Assembly (NCBI GenBank): GCA_933822405.4
Contig: CAKOGP040000001.1
Location: 381,083-445,082, forward strand
From: Cylindrotheca closterium
Lineage: Eukaryota; Bacillariophyta; Bacillariophyceae; Bacillariales; Bacillariaceae
Reading direction: 5' to 3'
Length of the DNA: 64,000 bases
This document shows, piece after piece, positions 42,941-55,028 of this stretch (within the stretch, counting starts at the first letter, position 1; each line of letters begins with the position of its first letter). Position numbers and translations under genes: made by a program. The notes under the pieces were generated by a model that was given only the letters and a program-made list of their open reading frames with translations, was not told the DNA's origin and made no database searches.

Positions 42941-45138
42941 TTAGTATCCTGCAGGTGTCCCACCTTTTCTGGGGTCCGAAACTCCCGTCATAAGATCGGT
43001 CTCCAAATCAACACCCACTGCCTGGACTGTTCCAGCATAATCAATATCTAGAAGTGCCTTGTGACCCCTACTCAAAAGAGCGTCTTTGGTCCTTTGTGGA
43101 ACTTGAAGTAGAGGTCCTTGGTCCAAATGATCGTTTTCTGTTGTTGTGACAGCCGCGTTGTGGTACACCAACTGCTCGTGAATGCGGGGGCGAACGAGGG
43201 CTTCAAAGAGGGGCATGCCTAGAAGACAGTAGTTGATGAAAACTTGGAGTACACTCGATATGATTTTCGGGCCTCCAGAGCCTCCAATGACAAGCTTCAA
43301 GGCACCAATATCGCCATGTCCACAATTTTCGTCCTCTCGGAATACGAACGTTGGCGACATTGACGACAGTGGTCTCTTCCCTGGAGCTACGAAATTCTCA
43401 GGTGAGGGCTTCAAGCCGTAGTAATTTGATCGTCCTGGGTTTCCAAAGTCATCCATAGTGTTTCCCATTAGAACCCCTGTGGACTCACTAAAAACATAGG
43501 AGCCAAAGACTTGGTTGATGGAGGAAGTTACCGACACTGCATTTCCTTCAATGTCAACTACTGACAAGTGACTAGTGCCGGAATCTTCGAGATATCCAAA
43601 CGGGCGACCAAGACGTCTTCGTTTCAGCCGCCGATCTCCTTCATGCGCATCTTCAATACTCTTGATGCGTCCATCTGAATCCTGCAACTGTGCCCACTTC
43701 TTCCCACCATACATGGAAAGAGGCAATGTGTCACGGTCTTTTGAAATCCTCCGCAAGTTCTCCATGTACTCTCCTTCGACCAGATCCTTTACGGCTTCTC
43801 TGGTTTTATTGGTATTGAATGCAGGGTCGCAAAGAGACATCCGAAGAGCAAACGCGTGTCGCAATGCTTCAACAGTCCTGTGGACGGAAAGAGTATCGGA
43901 TTCGCTGGCCAAAGGACTCTTGTACCCGGAAAGGAAACGAGCAGCTCCAATTAGTGTCGCTCCGCCAGAACTTGGCGGAGGTACCCCAACAATACTGAAT
44001 CCGTTGACACTACTGAGAAGAGGAGACCTCAGGGTAGCTTTGTAGTTTTTCATATCCTCTATGGTTAGTATTCCATTTTCGGCTCCAACATCGTCTACAA
44101 GCTGTTGTGCGATCTCCCCCATATAGAACCCATCACCACCCTTTTGAGCAACAATTCGAAGAGTCTCTGCCAATGCTGGATTCTTCAGCAATTCTCCTGT
44201 CTTCCGGTAGTTCCCCCAACCACTATCGGTTTTAGTTAGGAATGCTCTCAAGTTTGCAAACTTCCCAATCTTTAACTCATCTTTGTTCAAGATTTCGCTA
44301 ATATCTGTAGCAAGATGGGTAGAAATTGGAACCCCATTCTCTGCCAGTGAAATGGCTGGGCTTACGACGGTCTTCCATGGCAACTTGCCCTATTTATAAA
44401 AAAAGAATAGAAGCTTGAGCACCATAGAATACAGCATGACCTCAGAATTATTAGCACAAGCAATGAACTTACGTGGCGAGCATGAGCCAATTCCAATCCT
44501 CGTAGTTCTCCTGGGACAGCTATGGCCAGGCCTCCAAAGGATGACGCGGACGCTGGCATGTCGCCAAACATGTCTTCTGTCGAAGCTGATGGTGCAGTCT
44601 CTCGACAATCAATGACTTCGAGTATCTTGCCTCGTGACTCTAGTGGAGGTTTGTCACGGGCATCATGAAATGGAGGCATATTCGCCGTTTGCTGCGCTGC
44701 TGTCCTATTTTCAAAATGACTCTTGTCGCCCTGAATCAGAATGAAAGCTCCGCCACCGAGTCCAGAAGAAGCAGGGTTGGCGACTCCAAGGCAAAGCATA
44801 GTTGAAACTGCAGCATCAATTGCATTCCCACCATCACTGAGAATCGACACTCCAATCTTCGAACAGACCTCATGGTCGGATGCGACAACGCCATGTGAGA
44901 TATTTTCGATGGAAGAATCTTCTTGTAGACTTTTGATTGGATCGAGGTGGTATTCATCTTGCCCTGACAACTGTGGTACGTGTACTCTGAAAAGGAGCAA
45001 CACCGTACCAACTCCAAGAAGATAGACGAGAAAGCCACATCCAACCCAACTTGGATTTGGCCTTCTAGGAGCAGGATACTTTTTCGTCTGTTTTACGAAA
45101 GGGGTTGTTTCAGTTGCGTCAGGAGAAAGGTCCTTCAT
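42941..45138 (-). CDS. GGT: Gamma-glutamyltranspeptidase, type II membrane protein
   Basis: Two exons, 44473-45138 and 42941-44389 (704 aa). The enzyme cleaves the gamma-glutamyl bond of glutathione outside the cytosol and transfers or hydrolyses the glutamyl group. A membrane anchor (WVGCGFLVYLLGVGTVLLLF, ~residues 31-50) follows a short cytosolic tail, as in animal GGT. The large-subunit part has GGNAIDAAV, NPASSGLGGGAF and FGGLAIAVPGELRG; the small subunit begins at the nucleophile Thr in SGTSHLSVVD, where autocleavage is expected, followed by SVTSSINQVFGS and the oxyanion-region SMSPTFV. Both subunits are complete. The intron falls after ELAHARH. It is divergent from the IF-2 gene. Confidence 0.93.
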
Positions 45139-45468
45139 CTATAGGTATATTCGCGACATGTTCGTTTGTATCGACCTGAATTCTGTTTTCATGGATCCAT
45201 CTCCCACCCCCAAAGTTATCCCAAAGTAAAAATTGGGGGACTGACACATCACCGTCTGGCATTCTTTCGTTGACGTGTCAAACTACTCGTACGGACCTCC
45301 ACGTACGGGCTCCAGTTCAGCCATCAAAAATATAAGTCAGTGGAAGAGGGGAAGTATCTGTGTTCCATATTCGTTTATATTGTGATTGATTTGAAGCATT
45401 TGGATATCATCTCTTGGAATCAAGACTTTAGAAATCACTTAGAAATTTGGGAATACAACACGACAACC
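45139..45468. promoter_or_regulatory. Divergent promoter region GGT / IF-2, 330 bp
   Basis: 330 bp between start codons, including several TGACGTGTC/CACGTACG-like stretches near 45270-45310. No gene seen. Confidence 0.45.
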
Positions 45469-48400
45469 ATGAAAGCGGTCATTAATTTCGCTGCTTCGTT
45501 GGTGTTGTTAGCACTCACATCGAATGCCTTCACACCTTCGACATCGTTTTCGTCAGTTGGACAGTTGGTTCAAAGGAATCCGATGGGGCGCAGAATGGGA
45601 ATGCCCTATCTGTAAGTCTCTCTTTTTGTTCGCTTCATTTTAAGGTATACGTATGTCTTGCTCCGAGTCCTTGGCTAATTTCATGTACATTGGTCGTCTT
45701 GTTCTATAGAAATTCGGCACCGCCATCAGAAGGTCAATCAACGTCCAATAGCAACAACAGAAACCCACGTCCGGGAAACAACGGCGGTCGGGGAAACAGT
45801 AACAACAATCGCAGATTTAACCCTAATGGCCGCGGAAACAGCAACAACCCTAACGGTCCAAGATTCAACAACAACGGCCAAAATCGCAGTGGTGGTCAGC
45901 CTGCATTGAAACTTGAAAATCCGTTCAAGGTTCAACGAATTGTTGCAGCAGCACCTCCTCCTCGGCAACCAAGGCAACAGCGAGACAACAACAGCCAAAA
46001 CGAGAGAAGGCCAAGACCAGCTTCTTCGGCCGGTGGTGGTAGTGATGGAAAACCTGGAACTAGATCATCTCCCAGTGAGTTTCGCGGGAATGGTGGAGGA
46101 AGAGGGAGAGGTAGGTGTGACGCTGAAGTTATTTCGGAGGATATTCTTTGATAATGATCCGTCATTCTTTCAATTTATTGAGCAAACTCTTTCACACGAG
46201 CGCGTTTTCTCCATCCGACTTGAATGTCGATGAGATCCTTTTGCATTTCTTGGTTGAACACTCCTTTTTCTTTTGATCCAACTATTGTCTTTCATCATCT
46301 CGTTCTGTGCTCAAAGTAACTGGTATCTCACCCTTTACATTATCATTTTGTACCTTACAGATTCCGGTGGTGGCGGCGGCGGTGCTCCTGGAGGACTAGG
46401 GAAGAACGATCGGAGGAAAAAAACTGTCGGCAAGAAGACGTATGGTGGAGCAGGATCTGATGACCAGAGAAACGCCAGACGAAACTCTCTTCGAATTGGT
46501 TCTGGAAGAAAAGGAAGCAGAGGTGGCCAGCGCCGTGGTAGCTTGAGAAAGCGTGATCGTTCCGCAGAAAAAGAGGCTCGCCAAGAAGCAGCCGAGGAGC
46601 GACGAACTGTAGCCCTCCCAGAGTACGTCAGAGCTCACTGTTTGGACAACAATCTCGTTGTTGTTGTTGTTGGTTGTTGTTGTTGTTGTTGTTCCTAACA
46701 TACGTCTTCCTGTGTCGCCCGATAGTGGTCCAATCACTGTCATGCAATTGGCTGAAATTATTGACGAGAAGCCTGTCGCTGTCATCAAATTCCTCATGAC
46801 GGATTTGGGAGTGATGGCTGCCATGACCCAAACCATCGATATGCCAACATGTGTCGCTGTTGTTGAGGGTTTTGGAAAGATCATTGGCGATGATTGGGAC
46901 GAGGACGAAGAAGAGTACGTGGAATCTATCTCTATCTTTGTATCCGATTGTATATGATTTTGCACCTTCTCATCAGCATTCTCTGCTAACTTTTTCGAAC
47001 AGTGAAATTGATGAGGACGACAGTGCCATGAGTGTTGGTTTCGTATCGCTAGAAGATGATCCTGCTCTCCTTGTATCGCGCCCTCCTGTTGTCACTATCA
47101 TGGGACACGTCGATCACGGAAAGACCTCCCTCCTTGATGCCATTAGAAATACGAAGGTCACGGCTGGTGAAGCTGGAGGTATCACGCAACACATTGCTGC
47201 ATACCAGGTGGAACACAGCGGAAAGAAGATTACTTTCATTGATACCCCCGGTCATGCTGCCTTTACTGATATGCGTGAGAGAGGAGCCAATATTACCGAC
47301 ATGATCATTCTGGTTGTTGCCGCTGACGATGGTGTCAAAGAACAAACTGCTGATTCTATTGCCTGCGCTCGTCAGGCTGGGGTCCCACTCCTTGTGGCGA
47401 TCAACAAATGTGATCTTGAAACTGCTGATCCAACTCGAGTTATGACTGAACTTACACAATACGATCTTTTGACAGAAGAGCTTGGAGGAGAAATTCTTTC
47501 GTCACAAATCAGTGCCAAGGTTGGAACCAACCTAGACGATCTACTTGATAAGGTCATGCTTCAAGCTGAAGTAACGGGATTGCAGGCCAACCCTGACCGC
47601 AACGCCGAGGCTATTGTTATTGAGGCCTATGTTGAGCGTGGTTTGGGTACTGTCGCAACCTCGCTTGTCAAGAAGGGAACTCTTCGAGTTGGTGACATTT
47701 TTGCTGCCGGTGGAACATATGGGCGAGTGCGAGCTTTGATTGATACGAACGATGGCAAGACCAGGCTGGAAGAAGCAGGACCAAGTACTCCAGTTGGAAT
47801 TGTTGGCTTTGAAGGAGTTCCATCAGCTGGTGATCCACTTGTTGTTGTCGAAGATGAGCAAACCGCCAGAACTCTTGCCGAGAGTCGGAATAGGTACGAA
47901 TCATATTCCCTCGATTTTATGTTAGTTGTCGTGTTGTTGCTCACGCATTTCTTTCCACAGAATTGCGCGTGAGAAGTCATCCTCTTCGTACCAAGATAAT
48001 TTGATGGGTTCAGTCGCCGATGCATTCGGAGCGCAGAAGGAACGACGTGAGATGTGTGTCCTTGTGAAGGCCGACGTCCAAGGATCTGCTGAAGCATTGA
48101 CACGTTCTCTACAAGATCTTGTATTGGAGAACGAGGAAGCAATTGTCACCGTGAAGGTGCTTGTGAGTGAAGCTGGAGAAGTCAGCAAGAGTGATATTGC
48201 GATCGCCTCTGTGACCGAGGACACAACTGTCATCGCGTTTAACGTTCCAGCTTCGTTTGCTGCCATGGAAGATGCTCGCGTACAAAACATTCCAATTGAG
48301 TACTACAACATTGTCTATGACGCCATTGAATCTGTCGAGTCAAGAATGCAGGAAGTGTTGTCTCCTACTCCAGAAGGAGAATACACCGGATCTGCCGTTG

Positions 48401-48651
48401 TCCAAGAAGTCTTCAATATTGGTGGAACCGGTAATATAGCTGGAAGTCGCTGTAACGATGGTGTTCTTCGAAAGGGTGGAAATGTTCGTGTTATGCGTAG
48501 GGACAAGATTTTGATCGAGACAAAGATCAGGACTCTGCGCAGTTTCAAGGCAGAAACTGACATGATCGAGGCTGGAAATGAGTGCGGTATCGGTCTTGTT
48601 GACTTTGAAGATTTTCAACCAGAGGACGTGGTCGAGTGCTATGTCGAGTAA
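45469..48651 (+). CDS. infB: Organellar (probably plastid) translation initiation factor IF-2
   Basis: Six exons: 45469-45611, 45710-46110, 46361-46622, 46726-46914, 47003-47893 and 47961-48651 (858 aa); every join is phase-consistent. IF-2 is the GTPase that brings initiator tRNA to bacterial-type ribosomes. The presequence MKAVINFAASLVLLALTSNAFTP carries the SNAF-TP plastid cleavage motif. Residues ~50-290 are Asn/Gly/Arg/Pro-rich and disordered. The IF2_N module follows (TVMQLAEIIDEKPVAVIKFLM), then the G domain (IMGHVDHGKTSLLDAIRNT, FIDTPGHAAF, INKCDLE) and domains II-IV (GTVATSLVKKGTLRVGD ... ADVQGSAEAL ... GNECGIGLVDFEDFQPEDVVE). The first four introns fall in the N-terminal part, the fifth in domain II. 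The fourth exon joins the IF2_N module to an acidic linker. Confidence 0.93.
46657..46693 (+). repeat. GTT microsatellite in an IF-2 intron
   Basis: About 12 GTT units, interrupted once by an extra G, lie within the third intron (46623-46725). They lengthen an otherwise small intron. Confidence 0.8.
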
Positions 48652-48718
48652 ATGACTTTGTATCGCTATTAATGCACTAGAGTTTTACATATAGCAACTG
48701 AAATTTTAGCTGCAGACT

Positions 48719-50255
48719 TTAAGCCCCCTTGAGAGTCATGAAGCATCCCAATGCAGCAATGACGATTCCAAATGGCACAAGGGCCAAGTTCAATTTCGCT
48801 GCATTGTGCTCTGGGCTTCCTTCTCCCTTTGTCAGCGCCAATGCCTTGGTGTAGATGATTGGTGGGCAGACATACACAATAGCTGACCCCAACAGAGCTC
48901 CAGTCAGGCCGACAACGAGAGAGACATCCTTGACCGTGCAGGAAATGAGTGTCACTACCGAGAGGATTCCAAAAACTAGTGAGAAATGGTATTTGGGGGC
49001 ACCCAGTTGTGGAAACCCAAGGCCTGCTCCTACACCAGCAACAGCTTCGCGTGCAGCACAAGACACCAAGGGGAATCCAAACAGGATGCTAAACCCGGTT
49101 GCAAGCCGCCCAAGAGTTGACAAGATATCTCCTGGGTGATAATTCAGAAGAAGGTTTCCTTGGCACACATCACCAAAAGTTGAATATCCTGCTACCATTG
49201 TAATAACGTATAAGGCTACAAGGACAGAAAAGGCAATGTTCACCATTTTTCGGAACCGTTTGGCACTTGTGTCCTTTAGACTTCGGTAGAACGCGGGACC
49301 ATTGTAGTGGGCGATGTATGCCAACCCGAGGTTAGAGCAAAGTACTAGGGAGGTGAAGCCAAAATTCAGCAGGGACGACTCCTCGAAAGCAGGCTGTGCT
49401 AGGAGGAGACCGTCAGTAACAAACTTTCCCGATCCGACCTTGTAACTGCCATCCAATGCTCTAAAAACAATGAAGAATACCGTGTATATGATTGCAGCAA
49501 ATCCAAGTAATGATGTAAATGCAAGGGCGGAGAGGTCCTTGATCATCGATAATGGAAGCAAGATAAACGATGTGATTGCCAAGATGTTTGATGTGCGTCC
49601 ATTCCACTTGTCAGGAAAGCCAGCCTGGGAAAAAAGTTGAGTGAAAACGTCTCCTAAGATTCCAGAATAGATGACACAAGCGGAAAGGCACATCAGTGCG
49701 ATTGTGAAATCAACCAAAACTTTGGAGTCCTCGCCAATGGTCCTACCCCAAAGATCCTAAAGTATCGGGGCGAAAGATTAGCAAGAATTATGAAGCAATT
49801 GAGAGCCTTGGAACATGTTCTCTCTATCGGTAGCTCACCTTGAATGTCTTTTCTCCAGTCATTTCGCAGGATTCTCCAATAATGGAAAAACAATGTGCAC
49901 TGATAGCTCCAAGAATGGTGCAAATGGAAATGGCAGGAATCCAGCCAGTTCCCCCTGCCATGCCAGCTGATAACGTCAAGATGCCGGCTCCAGCAACATT
50001 GTTGACCAGATTGAAGACAGAAGAAGTTATTGATGCTTTTCCTTGCTCTGCTCGAGCTCCGCCTCTTTGAACTTTCTCCAGGGTTGATGACTCGTCAATA
50101 GCGATTGATGATGATGGCTGCCGACTCAAGATATTCGTCTTCTGATGCAATTGCCTATTCATGAATGTGCCAGAGGCAAAGTTTCCTTGGACCGAGGCCA
50201 AGGTGAATATCAAGAGGGAACATATCAGTTGTGTAGAAGATGAAGATATTCTCAT
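48719..50255 (-). CDS. AAAP-family amino-acid transporter with N-terminal signal sequence
   Basis: Two exons, 49839-50255 and 48719-49756 (484 aa). After a signal-like N-terminus (STQLICSLLIFTLASVQG) and a ~50-residue Ser-rich linker, the transporter core begins with ITSSVFNLVNNVAGAGILTL, the first-helix signature of the amino acid/auxin permease (SLC32/36/38) family. About ten further hydrophobic segments follow, including the LSACVIYSGILGDVF region and GLAYIAHYNGPAFYRSLKD. Substrate is not readable; relatives move neutral or small amino acids with H+ or Na+. The extra N-terminal leader is unusual for the family and may mean routing to a plastid envelope or endomembrane. It is convergent with the IF-2 gene, 67 bp stop to stop. 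Confidence 0.87.
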
Positions 50256-50445
50256 ATTGACAAGTCAAGTGCTATTCCGATGTCTTCACAGTATCCTAAC
50301 ACTTCAATCGAAATTTATCAATCGCTTGCTTCACCGTACGATGGTCGGACGTGATTCGATAGCTTCGGTTTGGTTTTCAATTTTGAACTCTACTTTGAAC
50401 TTTATTGCAAATCTACTGGTATTAATATTCATTTTACTCGTCATT

Positions 50446-53400
50446 TTACTCGTCGTAGATAGAGACTTCTCCGACATACTTTGGTGTGAGACCGAGCATC
50501 TCGCCATACCTTGCTCTGGCTCTTGGAGCACCGACCATCATTCGTAAGCCATCGTAACAATCCACCAAGGCAACAGATGTCCCAAAGCCGCCATTCTTCC
50601 CAGCATCGTCCAAAGAGTCGTACCGCTTCGCATCCCCTATTTGATCCCAGTACAAATGGTCCTTGTCAAAAGCAAAAAGACGGACTTGACCTCCTTCGCC
50701 ATGCTCTGGAGCTCCAACGGCTAACTTCTTCCCGTCCTTCGTGAGTGAAACGCTCATGCCAGAACGATCATAAGCGGCATTTCCAAAGATCGGTTTGCCA
50801 AGACGTTTCCAATTTCCCTCTGGGGAATATTCAAAAACAAGCACTGCCCCTGCCTTTTGGCCATTGTGATACACGTCTTCTTCTTTGTTGATGTACGCCT
50901 CAGGCAGTTGATAGTTGATTGCACCAATGGCCACAATGTTGCCATCACCAGACAAAGAGACAGATGTACCCAACAGACCATGGCGCTGCTCGCCGAGTAT
51001 TGGGTGACCCCGTTGTTGCCAGTTGCTGTTCACAAATTCGTAGATGCGACAAGCTCCAGCTTCATCCCAATTCTCTTCGTTCGTTGGACCACCGGCGGCC
51101 AGCACCAAACCATCACTTGACAACGAAATGCTCCATCCATGCCATGAGAACTTGTCTTCGGAAACAGTGATGTCATCACCCATTTTCACCCATTCATTGT
51201 TATCAAAACGAAAGGTCGAGACTGCTGTCAAACTTGGTGCGCCTATTGCAAGAATTTCACCATTACTATTCAACGATACGGAATGGCCAAATCTTCCCGA
51301 CTCTTTGAGAAGAGACCCAACAATGTCACCGCCCATCTGAGTCCAAGTCTTGGTCATATGATCATACAGGTATACTTTGACACTTCCAGCTCCTTCAACT
51401 GTTCCGACGTCGCTGTTGGGTATTCCGACTGCCATGACGAGGCCATCACTAGACAGTGCGATGGAGTATCCAAACTCATCGCCAAGCTGCGATCCCGAAA
51501 CATGAGGGCGTGGGTCCCGACCCCCTTCGCTATCGTCTTCGTGGATTACAACTCTATTGGGCCAAGCTTCACTGCTGGAGCCGTAAGCAAAGACTTTTCC
51601 ATCTCCAGACAATGCCACCGAATTTCCAGCAATGCCATCGTTGCTGTTACCATTCTTTCGGCCTGACCAAACGTACTCTGGACCATGTGAAAAGAGAAAT
51701 GAATCTCTTGAACTTCCATCAATCCATTCGGTTGGAGCACTCGATGGAGCAGTGGTTGGATCCGGCCGAATTGAGAAAGTGGTCTTGTAGGTATCGACAA
51801 ATCCAGGATTGCCAAGGATGTGTTTTTTGTTGGGGCCTCCAATTGCCAGATACGCTTCTGCTCTCCCACCAGCTAAGGACAACGAGATGCCCAACTGATC
51901 GTCTTCATTCTCAGCGTGTACTTCACCAACAAGGATCCAATGACTCACTCGGCTGTCATATTCATACAATCGCAATCGTCCCAACTCGTAGTCTCCAATA
52001 GCTACTACTGCACCATCCTTACTGATCTCAACCTTTGACGCAGGGGCGTACTCGTTCAGCTTGCCCAAGATGGGGTCGCCCATCGGTACCCATTCCGAGT
52101 CTCCCATGTCTCGATACACTCGCACATAACTATTTTCAGTGCGTCGGTCAATGCACGACATGACTACTGTGGTACCATCACCAGACAAGGAAGTAGAAGT
52201 CAAGTCGATGTTGTCCAAGCCAAAAGAGTCATAGATGGTCAAATCACCCAAGTTCTTTCCAACCTGAGTCCATTCAGTTCCACTGAATTCATAGACGCGG
52301 CCGTATCCATCGGGAGGGTACATATCATCTGGCTTGACATTCACTGCGACTCGAGAGCCATCGCCAGAGAGTGATATGGAGTCTCCTCCAAAGGATCCAA
52401 CAGTCACTTTCGACCCAAGCATCACCCAATCTCCATAATCGGTTCTCTGGAGGGTGAAAAAACTGTATCGTTCCGTCACGGCAAGAATACTACCATCTTT
52501 GGAAAGTGAGACGGCATATCCACCATATTCCTCTGAAGGGCCTAGAGGAATCTCGTTGCCGGCTTGGTTCCAACTAATCTCATTTGAATTGGTCATCGAC
52601 AATTGGAACACCTTGACTCTTCCGCTGTCTTTGCTCTCGGGCATGCCAACAGCAACATACTTTCCATCCCAAGACATTGAAACAGAACGACCAAAGTCGG
52701 AACCGACTTCGTCACCTGGGATGGTCGCAGCCAAGACCCAGGCATCGTCTGCTTCTAACTTGTAAATGCTGACATAACCAGTAGAACCACGATCCACGGC
52801 TCCCACAGCCATGAGAAGGGGCTCCGTTTGAGACAAACTCACAGCAGATCCAAAGTTGTCATCTGGATTCCCAACGAGCTTCTCTCCCAAAGAAATCAGG
52901 TAGGTTTCAGGAACGAGGGAGCGGGGAACGCAGTAGTCAGTTCGACTGCCATCAAGAGAACCCCCGGAACACCCAGGCACATCTTGAAATCCAGATCGTT
53001 GATAGCAAACTAAATCATGGTCGCAGTCATCGTTTGAATCACAATCTGTAGTCAAGAAAGCAGAGAATGCCATTAGCAACGATAGGATATAATGATACAC
53101 TCCAATCGATTTGGTGATAACTTACCTCCTTCACACAGTCCAAGTGGAAAGGTTTCGGAGATTACCAAATGAGGCAGCTCGACAGGAATACAATAGTCAG
53201 TTCGGCTCTCATCATTTGCACCACCAAAACAACCTGGAACGGATTCATATGCATTCCTTTGAAAGCACATTAGACCAGGGCCACAATCGCTGTCTTCGTC
53301 GCAATCTCCCATGCAAATGGAAAGGGGTTTGATGCCACTGATTTCCAATGCTGGACCAACGGATGATAGACTTTTTACAGAAGTAAAACCATCGGATTGG

Positions 53401-53663
53401 GCTGGTTGGATTTGCTCTTGCTTTTGGGATCTGGAATCATCCATGACAAACCAAACAGCAACCGCGGTTGCTGCCAAGACCAAGAGGACAAGGATGGCAC
53501 AGGACAAGGTGCCACGGAAATTTGATTTTTCGGGAGCGGAATCCTTCGTGTCCTTGACAATCCTATTGTCATGCGATCTTGCTGGTAGTGTTGGCTGCGA
53601 TGCAGCTTCCGTGTCATAGTCAAAAACAACTAGATGCTCAGGAGAGGTTTGTTCGGTGTTCAT
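50446..53663 (-). CDS. Membrane-anchored protein with two Cys-rich modules and 14 propeller-type repeats
   Basis: Two exons, 53126-53663 and 50446-53045 (1045 aa); the join restores a second Cys module (CEGDCDSNDDC). A cytosolic N-terminus is followed by a membrane segment (LSCAILVLLVLAATAVAVWFV, ~residues 52-72). Then come two near-duplicate Cys-rich modules, each DC-D-DSDC ... C-QR ... VPGC-GG ... SRTDYC. The rest is fourteen repeats of ~55-65 residues with FGxSVSLSxDGxxxAVGxP ... G-V-V(Y/F), the FG-GAP-like or WD-like blade pattern. A Pro/Ser/Thr linker (DPTTAPSSAPTE) separates repeat 7 from repeat 8, so two seven-bladed beta-propellers are predicted. The topology places them outside the cell or in the lumen. 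Adhesion, cell-wall contact or ligand binding is inference. Confidence 0.82.
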
Positions 53664-54215
53664 CTTGTTTGATGTACCTTTTCACTTTTGCAATGAATGT
53701 ATTTTATGTGTTATATTTATAGACCACTGGTACGAGTTGCCAATTACATGATTGATTGATCATGGTTCCTGCATGATGAGTAATGCCACGATCAATTTTT
53801 TGATCTTTGCACGTGACCGCAACGGGATTTCGCGCGTTACGTTTCAGACAGATCTTTGACAAGAATGCAAAAAGAGAGGTGTGGAATGGTGGAGCCGAAC
53901 CCTGCATAGAGCATTTACTGCCTGAGGATAGCGAAAATCTTGGATCGTTACTCAGAGCAGTGAATCATTACTCGGAATAACGAAGATGGTAGGAAACTGA
54001 TTATGATCCAAGTAGAGAAAAAGTTACGTATCTTTGACATGCATAAAGTGATGAACAATTGGAACGAAGAAGGAAGTTATAAATTGGCTTTAGTACTAGC
54101 TTTGAAATATCCCAAGCGTTGAGATATCCAAAAGGTCAAGTCCATCGGCTCCGCCCAATGCAACATCATCTTTCTTGAGCTGATTGGTGTCTGAAACATC
54201 CAACATGGAGAATGT
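53664..54215. other. Intergenic, 552 bp
   Basis: Promoter of the propeller protein and 3' region of the basic Tudor-like protein, both minus strand. Around 53930-53990 GATCGTTACTCAGAGCAGTGAATCATTACTC shows a small direct repeat of TTACTC. No gene seen. Confidence 0.4.
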
Positions 54216-55028
54216 CTATATCAGATATCCACTATCGTCATCGTTCAGTTCCTCCTCGTGTTTGGATACAATAACAGCTGCTACTGACCCTACAACTTTT
54301 GTACTCTTTGTGCCGCTAGCGATGTCAGACGAAGCTGGTGGATCTGGTTTGGGAGAACCACTAATTGGTGTTCGGTTCTGCCGTATGTCGGAACTTGCAC
54401 TTTTCCTTGCAGACCCCAGCTCTGTTAATGATGGTTTGCTGATGGAACTAGCCAACGCTGACTTTTTCCCCTGGTCCGCTTTCCCTTGATTCTTCGGCCT
54501 CTTGGACGACAATTCCGCTGATGGGCCACTTCGTATATCTGACAATACTGAAAGCGCTTCCGCAAGTCTCGCGCTCTCAACTTTTTCTCCACCATTCTCC
54601 CTTCTCCCCCCTTCCGATGGCTCTTTTTGTATTGGCCCTTCCTTCGCTATGGTTGTTGCGGGCTTGCTCTTGGTCTGCTGTCGTTTCCGTTTCCGAGGAA
54701 ATTGAATGCTAGTCTCTGGCAAGTCCGTTAATGACTCTTGCACAGATGTTCGCCGTCGACGGGAACGACGTCCATCGTCTGGTGCTTCGTGTCGAATGGA
54801 GAGAACAGGTACCCTCTCTTCGGTTCCAGTAGTTTCCCATCGAATTGAGACCACATTCTTGCCTTTGACATCCTCTAGCAACCACGCCTGATGTTCCGTT
54901 TTTCCAACCGTAACCCAAACCAATTTCTTTAACTCTTGTTCTGCGTTTCGATCCAGGCGCCTTGGGGCTTGGAGTGTTTGTTTGGTTCGACGACGGCGAC
55001 GCTTCCGGTGATGATGACTAGGCTGCAT
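54216..55028 (-). CDS. Basic nuclear-type protein with a Tudor/PWWP-like N-terminal segment
   Basis: Single exon, 270 aa, ATG at 55028. It begins with a strongly basic tract (HHHRKRRRRRTK), a likely nuclear localisation signal. Residues ~32-80 read KKLVWVTVGKTEHQAWLLED ... VVSIRWETTGTEERV, with the W-V-x(n)-W-x-A spacing of Tudor/PWWP-like readers, though too short for a firm call. The remainder is Lys/Arg/Ser-rich and disordered, with an acidic C-terminus (HEEELNDDDSG). Codon use and length suggest a real gene rather than noise. A chromatin- or RNA-associated role is inference; I do not recognise the family. The 3' end could be extended by an unseen intron. Confidence 0.55.
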   Translation of the reverse strand: MQPSHHHRKRRRRRTKQTLQAPRRLDRNAEQELKKLVWVTVGKTEHQAWLLEDVKGKNVVSIRWETTGTEERVPVLSIRHEAPDDGRRSRRRRTSVQESLTDLPETSIQFPRKRKRQQTKSKPATTIAKEGPIQKEPSEGGRRENGGEKVESARLAEALSVLSDIRSGPSAELSSKRPKNQGKADQGKKSALASSISKPSLTELGSARKSASSDIRQNRTPISGSPKPDPPASSDIASGTKSTKVVGSVAAVIVSKHEEELNDDDSGYLI

